From: an uncultured Pyrinomonadaceae bacterium
Lineage (GTDB): Bacteria > Acidobacteriota > Blastocatellia > Pyrinomonadales > Pyrinomonadaceae
Reading direction: 5' to 3'
NCBI GenBank assembly: GCA_902805935.1
Contig: CADCUR010000065.1
Span: forward strand, 4,302 to 39,048
DNA: 34,747 bases
The position numbers were made by a program, and so were the translations under genes. Under the pieces are notes generated by a model. The model did no database searches and was not told the origin of the DNA. It worked only from the letters and a program-made list of their open reading frames with translations. Every line of letters begins with the position of its first letter. Within the stretch, counting starts at the first letter, position 1. Positions 16,347-25,122 of this stretch are shown in pieces.

Positions 16347-17408
16347 ATGCGATTCGGTAAAAAGAAAACGGTTGCCGGTTTAGATGTCGGTTCGAGTTCG
16401 ATAAAAATGGTCGAGCTGGACGGCAAAATGAACAGCTTGAACTTGGTAGGTCTGGGTTTTGAAAATTTGCCCGACAACACTATCGTTGACGGGCAGATAA
16501 TGGAGTTAAACGTCGTCTCAGACGTAATCAGCAACATCTGCAACAGCCATCAGATAACCACCACACACGTTGTGACCGGCGTCAGCGGACATTCGGTGAT
16601 TATCAAAAACATCGTTCTGCCGCCGATGAGCCAGGAAGAACTCGAAGAATCAATTGATTGGCACGCCGAGGAACATATTCCATACGATTTGGCGGATGTC
16701 AATCTCGATTATCAAGTGACGGGCGAAACCGCCGACTCGAAATCGGTTTTAATCGCCGCCTGCAAGCGCGAACGCATTGACAATATCAAACAGGCGATTC
16801 AACTCGCGGGCAAAACGCCGGTCGTCATTGACGTTGACACTTTCGCCCTGCAAAACTGCTACGAAATCAACTACCAGCCCGACGATTCGCAAGTCGTCAC
16901 CCTGCTCAATATCGGCGCCTCCACGATGAACGTCAATATCGTGCGCGGCACGCGCTCGCTCTTTACGCGCGACATAACGGTCGGCGGCAGCCAATTCACC
17001 GACGTTTTGCAGCGCAATTTAGGCTTGAGCTTTCAGCAAGCCGAAGCCGTCAAGCGCGGCGTGATGGACGGCACGGAAGGCATCGAGGAAAACGCCATCG
17101 AACCTTTAATTAACGATGTAACGGAAATCGTGGCGATGGAAATTCAAAAAACATTCGACTTCTATCGCGCTACGACCGACGACAGCAATGTCGTCGTGCA
17201 GAAAATTTTGATTTCCGGCGGCGGCTCGAAACTCGCCGGACTCGCCCAGGAATTGTCCAAACGCCTTGAGTTGCCGGTCGAAGTCCTCGACCCTTTCCGC
17301 AACATTAAAGTGGACGCGCGCAAATTCGACCCGGATTATTTAAGCGAAATTATGCCTGAAATGGCGGTCGCCGTCGGTCTGGCAGCCAGAGGAGTGGAAC
17401 TCAGATGA
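16347..17408 (+). CDS. pilM: Type IV pilus assembly ATPase PilM
   Basis: 353 aa; VAGLDVGSSSIKMVEL, LPPMSQEELEESIDWHAEEHIPYDLADVNLDYQV; GGAGGAG upstream of the ATG; followed by pilNOPQ. Confidence 0.96.
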   Translation: MRFGKKKTVAGLDVGSSSIKMVELDGKMNSLNLVGLGFENLPDNTIVDGQIMELNVVSDVISNICNSHQITTTHVVTGVSGHSVIIKNIVLPPMSQEELEESIDWHAEEHIPYDLADVNLDYQVTGETADSKSVLIAACKRERIDNIKQAIQLAGKTPVVIDVDTFALQNCYEINYQPDDSQVVTLLNIGASTMNVNIVRGTRSLFTRDITVGGSQFTDVLQRNLGLSFQQAEAVKRGVMDGTEGIEENAIEPLINDVTEIVAMEIQKTFDFYRATTDDSNVVVQKILISGGGSKLAGLAQELSKRLELPVEVLDPFRNIKVDARKFDPDYLSEIMPEMAVAVGLAARGVELR

Positions 17409-18190
17409 TTAAAATAAACCTTTTAGATTCGGTAACGGAAAGACAAGCCGGAACAACGGTCCTCGTCGAGCGCAAGATTTCCAACCCGTCTTCGCGGTTG
17501 CTGTTGATGACGATGGCGACGGCGTTTCTGCTCGTGGCGATCATCGGCTGGGATGTCATTAGCACGCGGATGGCGAAAGCCGAAGCCGAACGGCAGCTCG
17601 CCGAGCAACAGCGAATCGCCGTCGAGATGGAAGCCGTAATGAAGGAAATGAAGGAGCTTGAAATAAAGATCCAAAACATTGACACGCGCATTACCGCCAT
17701 CAAGCGGCTCCGTGATTCGCAAGCCGGACCTTCCGCCGTTTTGGAAGCGATGCGCGAACGAATTTCGATGGTGCCGGGCGTTTATCTGGCATCGGTCGAG
17801 CAGACCGGCGAGCAGTTGATTATCAAGGGCGATTCGCCCGACGAATCGGCGGTCACGCAGTTCGGGCGCAGCTTAGAATTTTCCGGCGGGTTATTCTCGA
17901 ATCTCAATATCGAAACGCAGCGCAAGGAAAAACCGAATCAAGCGCCCGCGTCGCCGAACGCCTCCGACGCTCCGCCGCGCCAAGAAATCGTCGGCTTTAC
18001 GATTCGCTGCGCTTACACGCCTTCCAAAGCGAGAGCCTCGCAAAACACCGGGGCGACGACGGCGAGCAATATTGTCGAGCCGCAACAACAGCCGGGAGCA
18101 AACACCGTACAAAGCGCAATCAAACAACAATTGCCAAACCCGACGCCGCTGCCCGACGTCGCCGCACCGCCGCAGGTTGCTAAAAACTAA
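17405..18190 (+). CDS. pilN: Type IV pilus inner-membrane protein PilN
   Basis: MIKINLLDSVTER start, single TM, ATGA overlap with pilM, PilN-like periplasmic region followed by a Pro/Gln-rich tail. Confidence 0.92.
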   Translation: MIKINLLDSVTERQAGTTVLVERKISNPSSRLLLMTMATAFLLVAIIGWDVISTRMAKAEAERQLAEQQRIAVEMEAVMKEMKELEIKIQNIDTRITAIKRLRDSQAGPSAVLEAMRERISMVPGVYLASVEQTGEQLIIKGDSPDESAVTQFGRSLEFSGGLFSNLNIETQRKEKPNQAPASPNASDAPPRQEIVGFTIRCAYTPSKARASQNTGATTASNIVEPQQQPGANTVQSAIKQQLPNPTPLPDVAAPPQVAKN

Positions 18191-18237
18191 TCACTACCTA
18201 TCGAACGCTTTGTTTGAAAAAATAAAAGGAAACCGAA

Positions 18238-18882
18238 ATGTTAGAAAAATTAAAAGCCCAGCCTTGGCACATTCAACTGATAATTTTAGTCATCATCGCG
18301 TCGTTGCTTTACTTGACGGTTTGGTATTTCGTAACCAGCGAAACGCGCGTCGAGATTCAAGATTTGAACGAAAAGGTCGCGCAATTGACTGCTAAAAACG
18401 AAGCGGCGAAAATCGCCACGCAGCGCATCAACGAATTCCGCTCGCTTTACGCCAGCAAATCAATGGAATACGACGAACTGAAAGTTCTGCTGCCGGAAGA
18501 GCGCGAAATTACCAATGTTCTACAGGGTCTGCAGGACACGGCGGGCGAGAGCCGCCTGATTGTCAATCGGTTCAGCCCGCGCGACGACGTGCAGCAGGAC
18601 GCGATGATGGCAAAACCGGTCGAAATCGAAGTGGACAGCAATTTTAATAATTTGCGCGCCTTTTTCGATAAAATGGCGAAACTCCAGCGCATCGTTTCGA
18701 TTACCGATTTCAAGTTAAATCAGTTGGAGAAACAATCCGCGGACCGAACCTTGCACGCGCAATTTTTGCTAACGGCTTACTACGCCGCGCCGGAAACCCT
18801 GGCAGCGCCCGCCGCTGTCCCGCCTGGCGCGCCCGCGCCGAAAGGCAGCCCTCAGCCCGCCGCCTCGCCTGCGGTGAAATAA
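18238..18882 (+). CDS. pilO: Type IV pilus inner-membrane protein PilO
   Basis: 214 aa; N-terminal TM, coiled coil, LPEEREITNVLQGLQDTAGESRLIVNRFSP; genomic position. Confidence 0.9.
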   Translation: MLEKLKAQPWHIQLIILVIIASLLYLTVWYFVTSETRVEIQDLNEKVAQLTAKNEAAKIATQRINEFRSLYASKSMEYDELKVLLPEEREITNVLQGLQDTAGESRLIVNRFSPRDDVQQDAMMAKPVEIEVDSNFNNLRAFFDKMAKLQRIVSITDFKLNQLEKQSADRTLHAQFLLTAYYAAPETLAAPAAVPPGAPAPKGSPQPAASPAVK

Positions 18883-18928
18883 AGTTTGTCGAAAAATTTA
18901 TTTGAAAATACTGCTTGAGAGAAAAGTT

Positions 18929-19723
18929 ATGATGAAATCGAAAATTACACGCCTTTTGAGTTTGAGTTTAGCCTGCGCCGGATTCATACTGGCGAGCGGA
19001 AACGACGCGGCGGTTAGCGCCCAAACGCGCGACCCGTTTAGTAAACCGGCGTGGGCGCAACCGCGCGTTACCGGTTCACCGACCGGCAGCAGCGGTTCCG
19101 GCGTGACTGCAACTGGCAAACCGAAACCCACCGGTCCGCCGCCTGTGATAATCGTTACCGCGCCGCCGATTGAAAGCCGCATCGCTTATTACAAAAATAT
19201 CCGCGAGTCAGCAGCGGCAAGCGGATTGGACATTCCGAAAGTGACGAGCGTTTTGACTTTGGACGAAATGGCGGTGACCGGTATCTTTCGCACGCCGCGC
19301 GGTTATGCGGCGATGGTCGAAGCCAAACCGATTAAACTTTCCTACACGATTTATCCGGGCGAAAAGTTTTTCGACGGTCAACTCGTGGCGATTGAAGAAA
19401 ACCGGCTCGTGTTCCGTAAAGTGACGAAAATGAGCAACAAAAAATTCGTCTCTTCGGTGGAAAATAAAACTCTCCGTCAATATACGGTCGAGCAGGAAGT
19501 CCAAGGCACTGCTCCGATTCAAGCGACACCGCGCTCGGATGAGCCGACCCAGAACGCGCTCGTTCCGAAAGAGTCGCAGCCGATTCTAGTCGCGCCGTCG
19601 TTGATTATCTCTCCGCTTGATGAAATGAACCGACAACCGGTTGAGGCGCCAGCCAAAACGGTCAAGGAGAAATCCGGCAAAAAAGCGAAAAAGCCTGTCA
19701 AAGTCGCCAAAAATCAAAATTAG
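18929..19723 (+). CDS. pilP: Type IV pilus lipoprotein/assembly protein PilP-like
   Basis: ORF track from 18902; likely start at 18929/18932 followed by a signal peptide; RDPFSKP motif; LDEMAVTGIFRTPRGYAAMVEAKPIKLSYTIYPGEKFFDGQLVAIEENRLVFRK. Confidence 0.85.
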   Translation: MMKSKITRLLSLSLACAGFILASGNDAAVSAQTRDPFSKPAWAQPRVTGSPTGSSGSGVTATGKPKPTGPPPVIIVTAPPIESRIAYYKNIRESAAASGLDIPKVTSVLTLDEMAVTGIFRTPRGYAAMVEAKPIKLSYTIYPGEKFFDGQLVAIEENRLVFRKVTKMSNKKFVSSVENKTLRQYTVEQEVQGTAPIQATPRSDEPTQNALVPKESQPILVAPSLIISPLDEMNRQPVEAPAKTVKEKSGKKAKKPVKVAKNQN

Positions 19724-19910
19724 AAATTACGAAACGAAAGGCGAGCGGCAACGGTAAAAAGTTTAATTTGATTCGGTGATATTTCTGAGTCTGAAAATTA
19801 CAACTTTTCTAATCACCTAAAACTTGAGCCGAGCAATCGGCAAATCAAAGCGGCGCGGTCGCTTATCCACAGAACGCGCTTTCAATTCAACGATAAAACT
19901 ACAATTTACG

Positions 19911-19937
19911 CATCTCTTAAAACTTAAAAGAGAGATG
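19911..19937 (+). promoter_or_regulatory. Leader hairpin immediately upstream of the pilQ ribosome-binding site
   Basis: CATCTCT (19911-19917) / AGAGATG (19931-19937), then CGGAGGAAAC before the ATG at 19957. Confidence 0.4.
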
Positions 19938-19956
19938 AACTTACTACGGAGGAAAC

Positions 19957-21714
19957 ATGGATTCTCTAAAAAATTTAAGCGGCTACGGCAAACGCGCCGT
20001 CTTCGCTTTAATGATTATCAGTTCGATAGCCTTAACCTCGTTCACGCAAACCGTCGAATCGCAGCAGCAGGGCAAACGCTTCGGCGATCCGGGATTCATC
20101 GGCGAGCCGATAAATTTGAACGTCGTCAACGCCGATATACGGGATATTTTGAATTACATCACTGAACAATACGGCGTCAATTTCGTGATTGACAAATCGG
20201 TGAAAGCCGTTCCCGTTACCATCAACGTCAACAACGTTCCCTGGAACATCGCGCTCGAATCGGTTTTGCGCTCGCAGGAACTCGGCGTGCAGGTCAACGG
20301 CTCGATTCTGCGCATCGCCGAGCAGAAAACCCTCGCCGACGAACAATCAATCGCGCAAAGAATCAGAGACAATCAACTCGATACGTCGCCGCTCTATACG
20401 GAATTCATTCGTCTGAATTACGCGCGCGCTTCGGGAACTTTGAACGGTGATTCGGGTGGTGCCGGAGCGTTCACTTCGGGCGTTTCCAGTAACAGTTCCA
20501 ATGCGGGAAGCATCAGCAACAGCGGCGGCTCCGACCAGGGCATTTTGGGAATCATCAAACGCCGTCTGTCGCGGCGCGGCGCGGTCGAGGTTGACGGGCG
20601 CAGCAATACTTTAATCATCACCGACGTTCGTGAAAACATTGACGCTATTCGTCAACTCGCCACCTTGCTCGACCAACCCGAACCGCAAGTCGAAATCGAA
20701 GCCCGAATCGTAATCGCCACGCGCAATTTCAGCCGCGATTTGGGCGTGCAACTTGCCGCCCTCGTTTTGAGCAACGGCAGAGCCGCTTCGTTCGCTACCG
20801 CTCCAGGTAGTCAGCTTCAAGACCCAGCCGGAGGCGCGGGCGGCGGCGCGGGAGCGCAAAATACTACTGGATTCAGAGAGAACGGTATTCCGGTAGGCAT
20901 TGGGCGTGATCCAAATAACAGTTTGATTTCTTCGATACCGAATACGGTTATCGGTTTGACGACCGGCATTTTCGGCTCGGCGCAAATCAGCGCATTGATT
21001 ACCGCCGGAGAAGCGAAAGGTCAGGCGAAAACCATCGCCACGCCGCGCATCACGACTTTGAACAATCGTCCGGCGCAAATCGAAAGCGGTTCGCAAATTC
21101 CGGTCACGACCATTCAGCCGGGCGGCGGCGCAGCGGGAACTTTGATTGCGACGACCGAATACGTTTCGGTTCCGCTGCGTCTGGCGGTGACGCCGCAAAT
21201 CACCGATGTCGGCACGGTTTTGTTGAACGTGGTGGCGGAAAACAGTTCGGCGGTCGCCACGGGCGGTTTCGCTCCGGCAATCTCGACGCAGAGAATGCAG
21301 ACGCAGGTGATGGTACCGGACGGCGGCACGACGGTCGTCGGCGGGGCGCTGCTCGACAGCGAGCGCGAAACGCAAGACCGCACGCCGGGTTTGGCGCGCG
21401 TTCCGCTGCTCGGCAACTTGTTCAAACGCAAAGGCGTGTTCCGTGATTCGACCGAGCTTTTATTCTTTATCACGCCGCGCATTTACCGACCGGATTACCA
21501 GGGCAATCTGACTTCGGGCAAAATCAGCGACGGGCAGCGCTCGACGACAATTCTGCAGCCGGTTCCGCTCGGCAATCCGGCTTCCAATTCGGTCGTTCCG
21601 AGCAACACGATTCCGAGCAATCAGCAATCGCCAATCGTTCCGGTGCAGCCGGTTCAACAGGTGCAGCCGACGGTTCAGCCGCCGACCACGCCCGGCAGTA
21701 TCAACCGACCATAA
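19957..21714 (+). CDS. pilQ: Type IV pilus secretin PilQ
   Basis: 585 aa; secretin N-domain INLNVVNADIRDILNYITEQYGVNFVID; DQPEPQVEIEARIVIATRNFSRDLGVQ; C-terminal secretin VPDGGTTVVGGALLDSERETQDRTPGLARVPLLGNLFKRKG...ELLFFITPRI. Confidence 0.96.
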   Translation: MDSLKNLSGYGKRAVFALMIISSIALTSFTQTVESQQQGKRFGDPGFIGEPINLNVVNADIRDILNYITEQYGVNFVIDKSVKAVPVTINVNNVPWNIALESVLRSQELGVQVNGSILRIAEQKTLADEQSIAQRIRDNQLDTSPLYTEFIRLNYARASGTLNGDSGGAGAFTSGVSSNSSNAGSISNSGGSDQGILGIIKRRLSRRGAVEVDGRSNTLIITDVRENIDAIRQLATLLDQPEPQVEIEARIVIATRNFSRDLGVQLAALVLSNGRAASFATAPGSQLQDPAGGAGGGAGAQNTTGFRENGIPVGIGRDPNNSLISSIPNTVIGLTTGIFGSAQISALITAGEAKGQAKTIATPRITTLNNRPAQIESGSQIPVTTIQPGGGAAGTLIATTEYVSVPLRLAVTPQITDVGTVLLNVVAENSSAVATGGFAPAISTQRMQTQVMVPDGGTTVVGGALLDSERETQDRTPGLARVPLLGNLFKRKGVFRDSTELLFFITPRIYRPDYQGNLTSGKISDGQRSTTILQPVPLGNPASNSVVPSNTIPSNQQSPIVPVQPVQQVQPTVQPPTTPGSINRP

Positions 21715-21725
21715 TTGACGATTCG

Positions 21726-21795
21726 ACATTTGAAGCCCGCGCTTTGGAGCGCGTGTTTAAAGCAAAAACCGGCGGAAGAAGCGAGCTTCAAATGT
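21726..21795 (+). repeat. Nested inverted repeat downstream of pilQ
   Basis: ACATTTGAAGC (21726-21736) / GCTTCAAATGT (21785-21795), perfect 11 bp, enclosing CGCGCT-TTGG-AGCGCG (21738-21753). Confidence 0.75.
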
Positions 21796-21855
21796 TGAAA
21801 ATCTTCAAATATGAACCGGTGATATAAAAACCGATAGACAAGTTTCCTCGAATGT

Positions 21856-21892
21856 TTCCCGTCAGACAATTGCTTGTCTGACGGGAATTTTT
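21856..21892 (+). terminator. Rho-independent terminator downstream of the pil cluster
   Basis: TTCCCGTCAGACAA-TTGC-TTGTCTGACGGGAA-TTTTT, 14-bp perfect stem. Confidence 0.92.
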
Positions 21893-22113
21893 ATCTTTAA
21901 AAAAATGTAATCACCGCGTCGGCGACGCGTTGAAAAGCATTTTGATTTCGTAGATTCATTATCGAACCGCTCCGAATTGAAAAAAGCCCAGTATCAAAAA
22001 TTACAGCACGAAGAAAGATTTATCTGTTTCCAACCTTCCATTTTTAATTTTTTGGAGACCAAAAGATTATTCATTTGACTGGTAATAGACAATTTGAACG
22101 TAAGGAATTGGTA

Positions 22114-22260
22114 ATGCTGTCAGCAAAAAAAACAAAAATAGTCGTCGTAGATTCTGACGAGCCGATAAAAAAGGATGAGTTAGGCAATTACTTAACTCAT
22201 CCTTTTTTATTCGAGTTTGCCGGTTATTCAATACTGTTCGCCGACAATTTCTTTTACTGA
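22114..22260 (+). CDS. Candidate small ORF (48 aa) overlapping a terminator hairpin
   Basis: ATG at 22114 preceded by AAGGA with 7-nt spacing; MLSAKKTKIVVVDSDEPIKKDELGNYLTHPFLFEFAGYSILFADNFFY; no family recognised. Confidence 0.3.
   Translation: MLSAKKTKIVVVDSDEPIKKDELGNYLTHPFLFEFAGYSILFADNFFY
22167..22208. terminator. Intrinsic terminator, potentially bidirectional
   Basis: AAAAAAGGATGAGTTA (22167-22182) / TAACTCATCCTTTTTT (22193-22208); perfect 16-bp stem with A and T tracts on both sides. Confidence 0.85.
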
Positions 22261-22264
22261 TTCA

Positions 22265-23713
22265 TTATTGCGCGAGGTAGCCGCTCGGCACAGGAACGTC
22301 TTCGGTCGCGCCGAAGAATACCGCGCTGAAAGTGCTGTTAGAACTTCGCAGGATATACCAGTTGCTGCCGCGCAGCACAGCAATGTCGGTTTTGCCGTCG
22401 CCGTCGTAATCCGCCGGAACGGGTTTGTCGGTAGAAATTCCGAACGATACGCCGGTGAAACCGAGTTGGCTTCTTTGGATATACCAAACGCCGTCACGGT
22501 AAACGGCGACATCGGTTTTGCCGTCGCCGTCGTAATCCGCTTGGACGAGTCTGTCGTTGGAAGCGCCGAACTGAATGCCGACGAATCCTAATTGGCTGCG
22601 CTGGATATACCAGGTGCTTTGGCTCGGACGGAACACGGCGATGTCGGTTTTGCCGTCGCCGTCGTAATCGCCCTGCGCGATTTTATCGCCCGCCGCTCCA
22701 AAAGACGCCGAAACGACCTGGGCGTTCGAACTTTGCAAAATATACCAAGCATTATTTGACGGACGGAAAACGGCAATATCCGACTTTAAATCGCCGTCGT
22801 AATCGCCGACGACCGGCACGTCGCCGCTTGCGCCGAACTGCGTTCCCGTAAATCCGGCGGTGCTTCTCTGTATATACCAAGTGCCGTTTGACGGACGGAA
22901 AACGGCGTAATCGCTTCGGCGGTCGCCGTCGTAATCGGCTGAGACAATTTTGTCGCCGCCCGCTCCGAACTGCGCGGCGAGCAAATTACCGTTTCCGCTG
23001 TTCAGACTATACCAAGTTCCGTTCGACGGGCGAAAAACCGCGACATCGGATTTGCCGTCGCCGTCGAAATCGGAAATCGCGGCGCGTTGCGCGCTCGTGC
23101 TGTCGCTGATGCTGCGGCTCGCCGTGTAGATGTAATCGCCGCCCGGTCCGCCGTCGCTGTTGGCGGCGTTTCCGGCGACGTAAAAGCTGACCGTGCCGAC
23201 TCCGCTTGCGGGCGCGCGCCATGTGAAAGTCCAGGATTTTGAGCCGAAGCTGGTCGGAATTAAACCGTCAACCGTGTGTTCGACATAAGAGCGCACGTTG
23301 CCGCCGACGATGCCATTGAGAATTTGCATTTGCGTCGGCGTTTGCGTCGGCAGCGTGAACGTGCCGGCGGCTCTGCCTTGATTGTCCACGGCGGTCAGTT
23401 GAAAGCCGTAAATCACCGCATCTTCTTTGCTGGTCGTTACGGTAACGGGAATTTGCTGATTCGGCGCGTATGTGGCAGGCAGAGCGGAAATGGATACGCT
23501 GCCCGAACCGCTGTTTAAGGGGTTGTCCGAATGACAAGCCGTGCAATTGCTCTCGCCCGGCGCGTTCGTGTGCGCGGGCGTCGGACCGAACGCCGACGCG
23601 CTGACTTTATCCGAACGGACGGCGAATTTCTGAAAACAGAAAACGGCGAATACGGCGGCGATGGTCACCGCCGTTAATTTTATAAACCGAATTTGACGCA
23701 AAGCGGCTGACAT
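22265..23713 (-). CDS. Secreted protein: CxxCH plus Ig-like/choice-of-anchor-type N-terminus and C-terminal FG-GAP/VCBS-like repeats
   Basis: 482 aa; signal segment; APGESNCTACHSDNPLNSGSGSVSIS...YGFQLTAVDNQGRAAGTF; six D(F/Y)DGDxxSD/TD...AVxR repeats plus a terminal partial repeat. Confidence 0.88.
   Translation of the reverse strand: MSAALRQIRFIKLTAVTIAAVFAVFCFQKFAVRSDKVSASAFGPTPAHTNAPGESNCTACHSDNPLNSGSGSVSISALPATYAPNQQIPVTVTTSKEDAVIYGFQLTAVDNQGRAAGTFTLPTQTPTQMQILNGIVGGNVRSYVEHTVDGLIPTSFGSKSWTFTWRAPASGVGTVSFYVAGNAANSDGGPGGDYIYTASRSISDSTSAQRAAISDFDGDGKSDVAVFRPSNGTWYSLNSGNGNLLAAQFGAGGDKIVSADYDGDRRSDYAVFRPSNGTWYIQRSTAGFTGTQFGASGDVPVVGDYDGDLKSDIAVFRPSNNAWYILQSSNAQVVSASFGAAGDKIAQGDYDGDGKTDIAVFRPSQSTWYIQRSQLGFVGIQFGASNDRLVQADYDGDGKTDVAVYRDGVWYIQRSQLGFTGVSFGISTDKPVPADYDGDGKTDIAVLRGSNWYILRSSNSTFSAVFFGATEDVPVPSGYLAQ
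22270..23085 (-). repeat. Tandem coding repeats (FG-GAP/Ca-binding DYDGDGKTD type)
   Basis: The DNA word gccgtcgccgtcgtaatc recurs every ~120-135 nt, encoding DYDGDGKTD. Confidence 0.9.
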
Positions 23714-23944
23714 GATTTTTGACTCCTTGACTTCAGGTTAGAATTTTTTCTTTGGACGTTTAGATTTGATTAAAAGTTTAAGAAAAACCTATGTTTTGAA
23801 AATATGCTTTGTCGCCTCAAAAGTCAAAAAAAATAGAAGCGCACGGGCAGCAAATTAATATAAACTTATTTTAGCCAGCCGAAGTGTTCGTTAAAGACGA
23901 CTTTCGAGTTTTGCTTTTTTGCTTTTAATTTTTTAATTTTAGAT

Positions 23945-25060
23945 GTGCTTATTCTGCAAATAATCGTTTACGCCGTTGGCGCGACGGCGATAATTTTAAC
24001 AATTTTGCCTTTTTTGAGATTCGGAATGTGGTGGATTCGCATCGGCGATTTTCCGCGCCTTCAAATCGCGTTTTTGTGTTTGGCAACGGCGATGGTTTTA
24101 GTTCTCTCCGCCGATTTTCCGCTGCGTGCATTTGAAACGGTTTTTCTGCTGACGCTCGTCGCCTGCGCCGCATATCAGCTTTACTGCGTTCTGCCGTATC
24201 TGCCGTTTTACCCGAAACAAGTCGAAACGAGCCGCTCGCCGCCCGGCGAAAATACCATCAAACTTTTGATATTCAACGTCTTTATCGAAAACCGGCAGTC
24301 GGCGAAACTTTTGCAGGCGGTCGAAAAACTCGACCCGGACGTAATTTTGCTGGCTGAACCCGACGAGCGCTGGGTGACGGAGGTTGCGGCGCTCGAAAAA
24401 AATTATCCTTACACGGTTTTGCATCCGCTCGATAACGCTTACGGAATGGCTCTCTACTCCAGGCTCGAACTCGACAAACCGCAATTGAATTTTTTTATCG
24501 AAGACGATATTCCTTCGATTATCACGGGCGTCAAATTAAAATCCGGCGAGATGATAAATCTTTACTGCCTGCATCCGCGACCGCCCGTGCCGACCGAAAG
24601 CGACCGCTCGAACGAACGCGACGCGGAACTTTTGTTCGTCGGGCGGATGATCAACGAGCGCGACGCGCCGACGATCACCGCTGGCGATTTTAACGATGTC
24701 GCTTGGTCGCGGACGACGAAACTTTTCCAGAAAATTAGCGGCTTGCTCGACCCGCGCGTCGGGCGCGGTCTCTACACATCTTTTCACGCGAAGTATCCGA
24801 TTCTGCGGTTTCCGCTCGATCACGTTTTTCACTCGAATCATTTTCGGCTCGCCGATCTGCGTCGTCTGCCGCGTCTCGGATCAGACCATTTCCCGATTTT
24901 CATCGCATTAAGTTACGAAAGAGACGCCGAACACGCGCAGGAAGAACCCGTCGCCACGCCCGAAGACGAAAAGGAAGCGGTCGAAACGATTATCGAAACG
25001 CTCGAAATGATTGAAGCAGAGGAAGCGGAAAAAGCAGAAGGTGAAAAAGTGAAAAGTTGA
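23945..25060 (+). CDS. Membrane-anchored endonuclease/exonuclease/phosphatase family protein
   Basis: 371 aa, GTG start as given; three hydrophobic N-terminal segments; LLIFNVFIENRQ, LAEPDERWV, TAGDFNDVAWS, FPLDHVFHSNHF, RLGSDHFPIF motifs; acidic C-terminal tail. Confidence 0.88.
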   Translation: MLILQIIVYAVGATAIILTILPFLRFGMWWIRIGDFPRLQIAFLCLATAMVLVLSADFPLRAFETVFLLTLVACAAYQLYCVLPYLPFYPKQVETSRSPPGENTIKLLIFNVFIENRQSAKLLQAVEKLDPDVILLAEPDERWVTEVAALEKNYPYTVLHPLDNAYGMALYSRLELDKPQLNFFIEDDIPSIITGVKLKSGEMINLYCLHPRPPVPTESDRSNERDAELLFVGRMINERDAPTITAGDFNDVAWSRTTKLFQKISGLLDPRVGRGLYTSFHAKYPILRFPLDHVFHSNHFRLADLRRLPRLGSDHFPIFIALSYERDAEHAQEEPVATPEDEKEAVETIIETLEMIEAEEAEKAEGEKVKS

Positions 25061-25122
25061 AAAAGTTTATTGAGGATTGCGTTAAACTTTTCCGCTTTTC
25101 CGCTTTTTCACCTTCTTGCTTT
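25027..25122. repeat. Long imperfect palindrome at convergent gene ends
   Basis: Perfect core AGAAGGTGAAAAAG (25036-25049) / CTTTTTCACCTTCT (25103-25116); imperfect pairing spans about 40 nt per side. Confidence 0.75.

Noticed and set aside
19863-19871. Perfect DnaA-box-like TTATCCACA upstream of pilQ
   Set aside because: A single 9-mer is reasonably likely by chance in 35 kb; no cluster, AT-rich unwinding element or dnaA/dnaN nearby, so not an origin.
20611-21375. 254-aa - strand ORF antisense to pilQ
   Set aside because: Arg-rich, low-complexity translation fully covered by the secretin gene; no family motif.
21917-21931. CGCGTCGGCGACGCG palindrome
   Set aside because: Short GC palindrome expected in this CG-rich sequence; no T-run and no repeat found.
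22270-23085. Regularly spaced repeats resembling a CRISPR array
   Set aside because: Spacing corresponds to ~40-45-aa protein repeats in frame; repeats are degenerate at synonymous sites and no cas genes are present.
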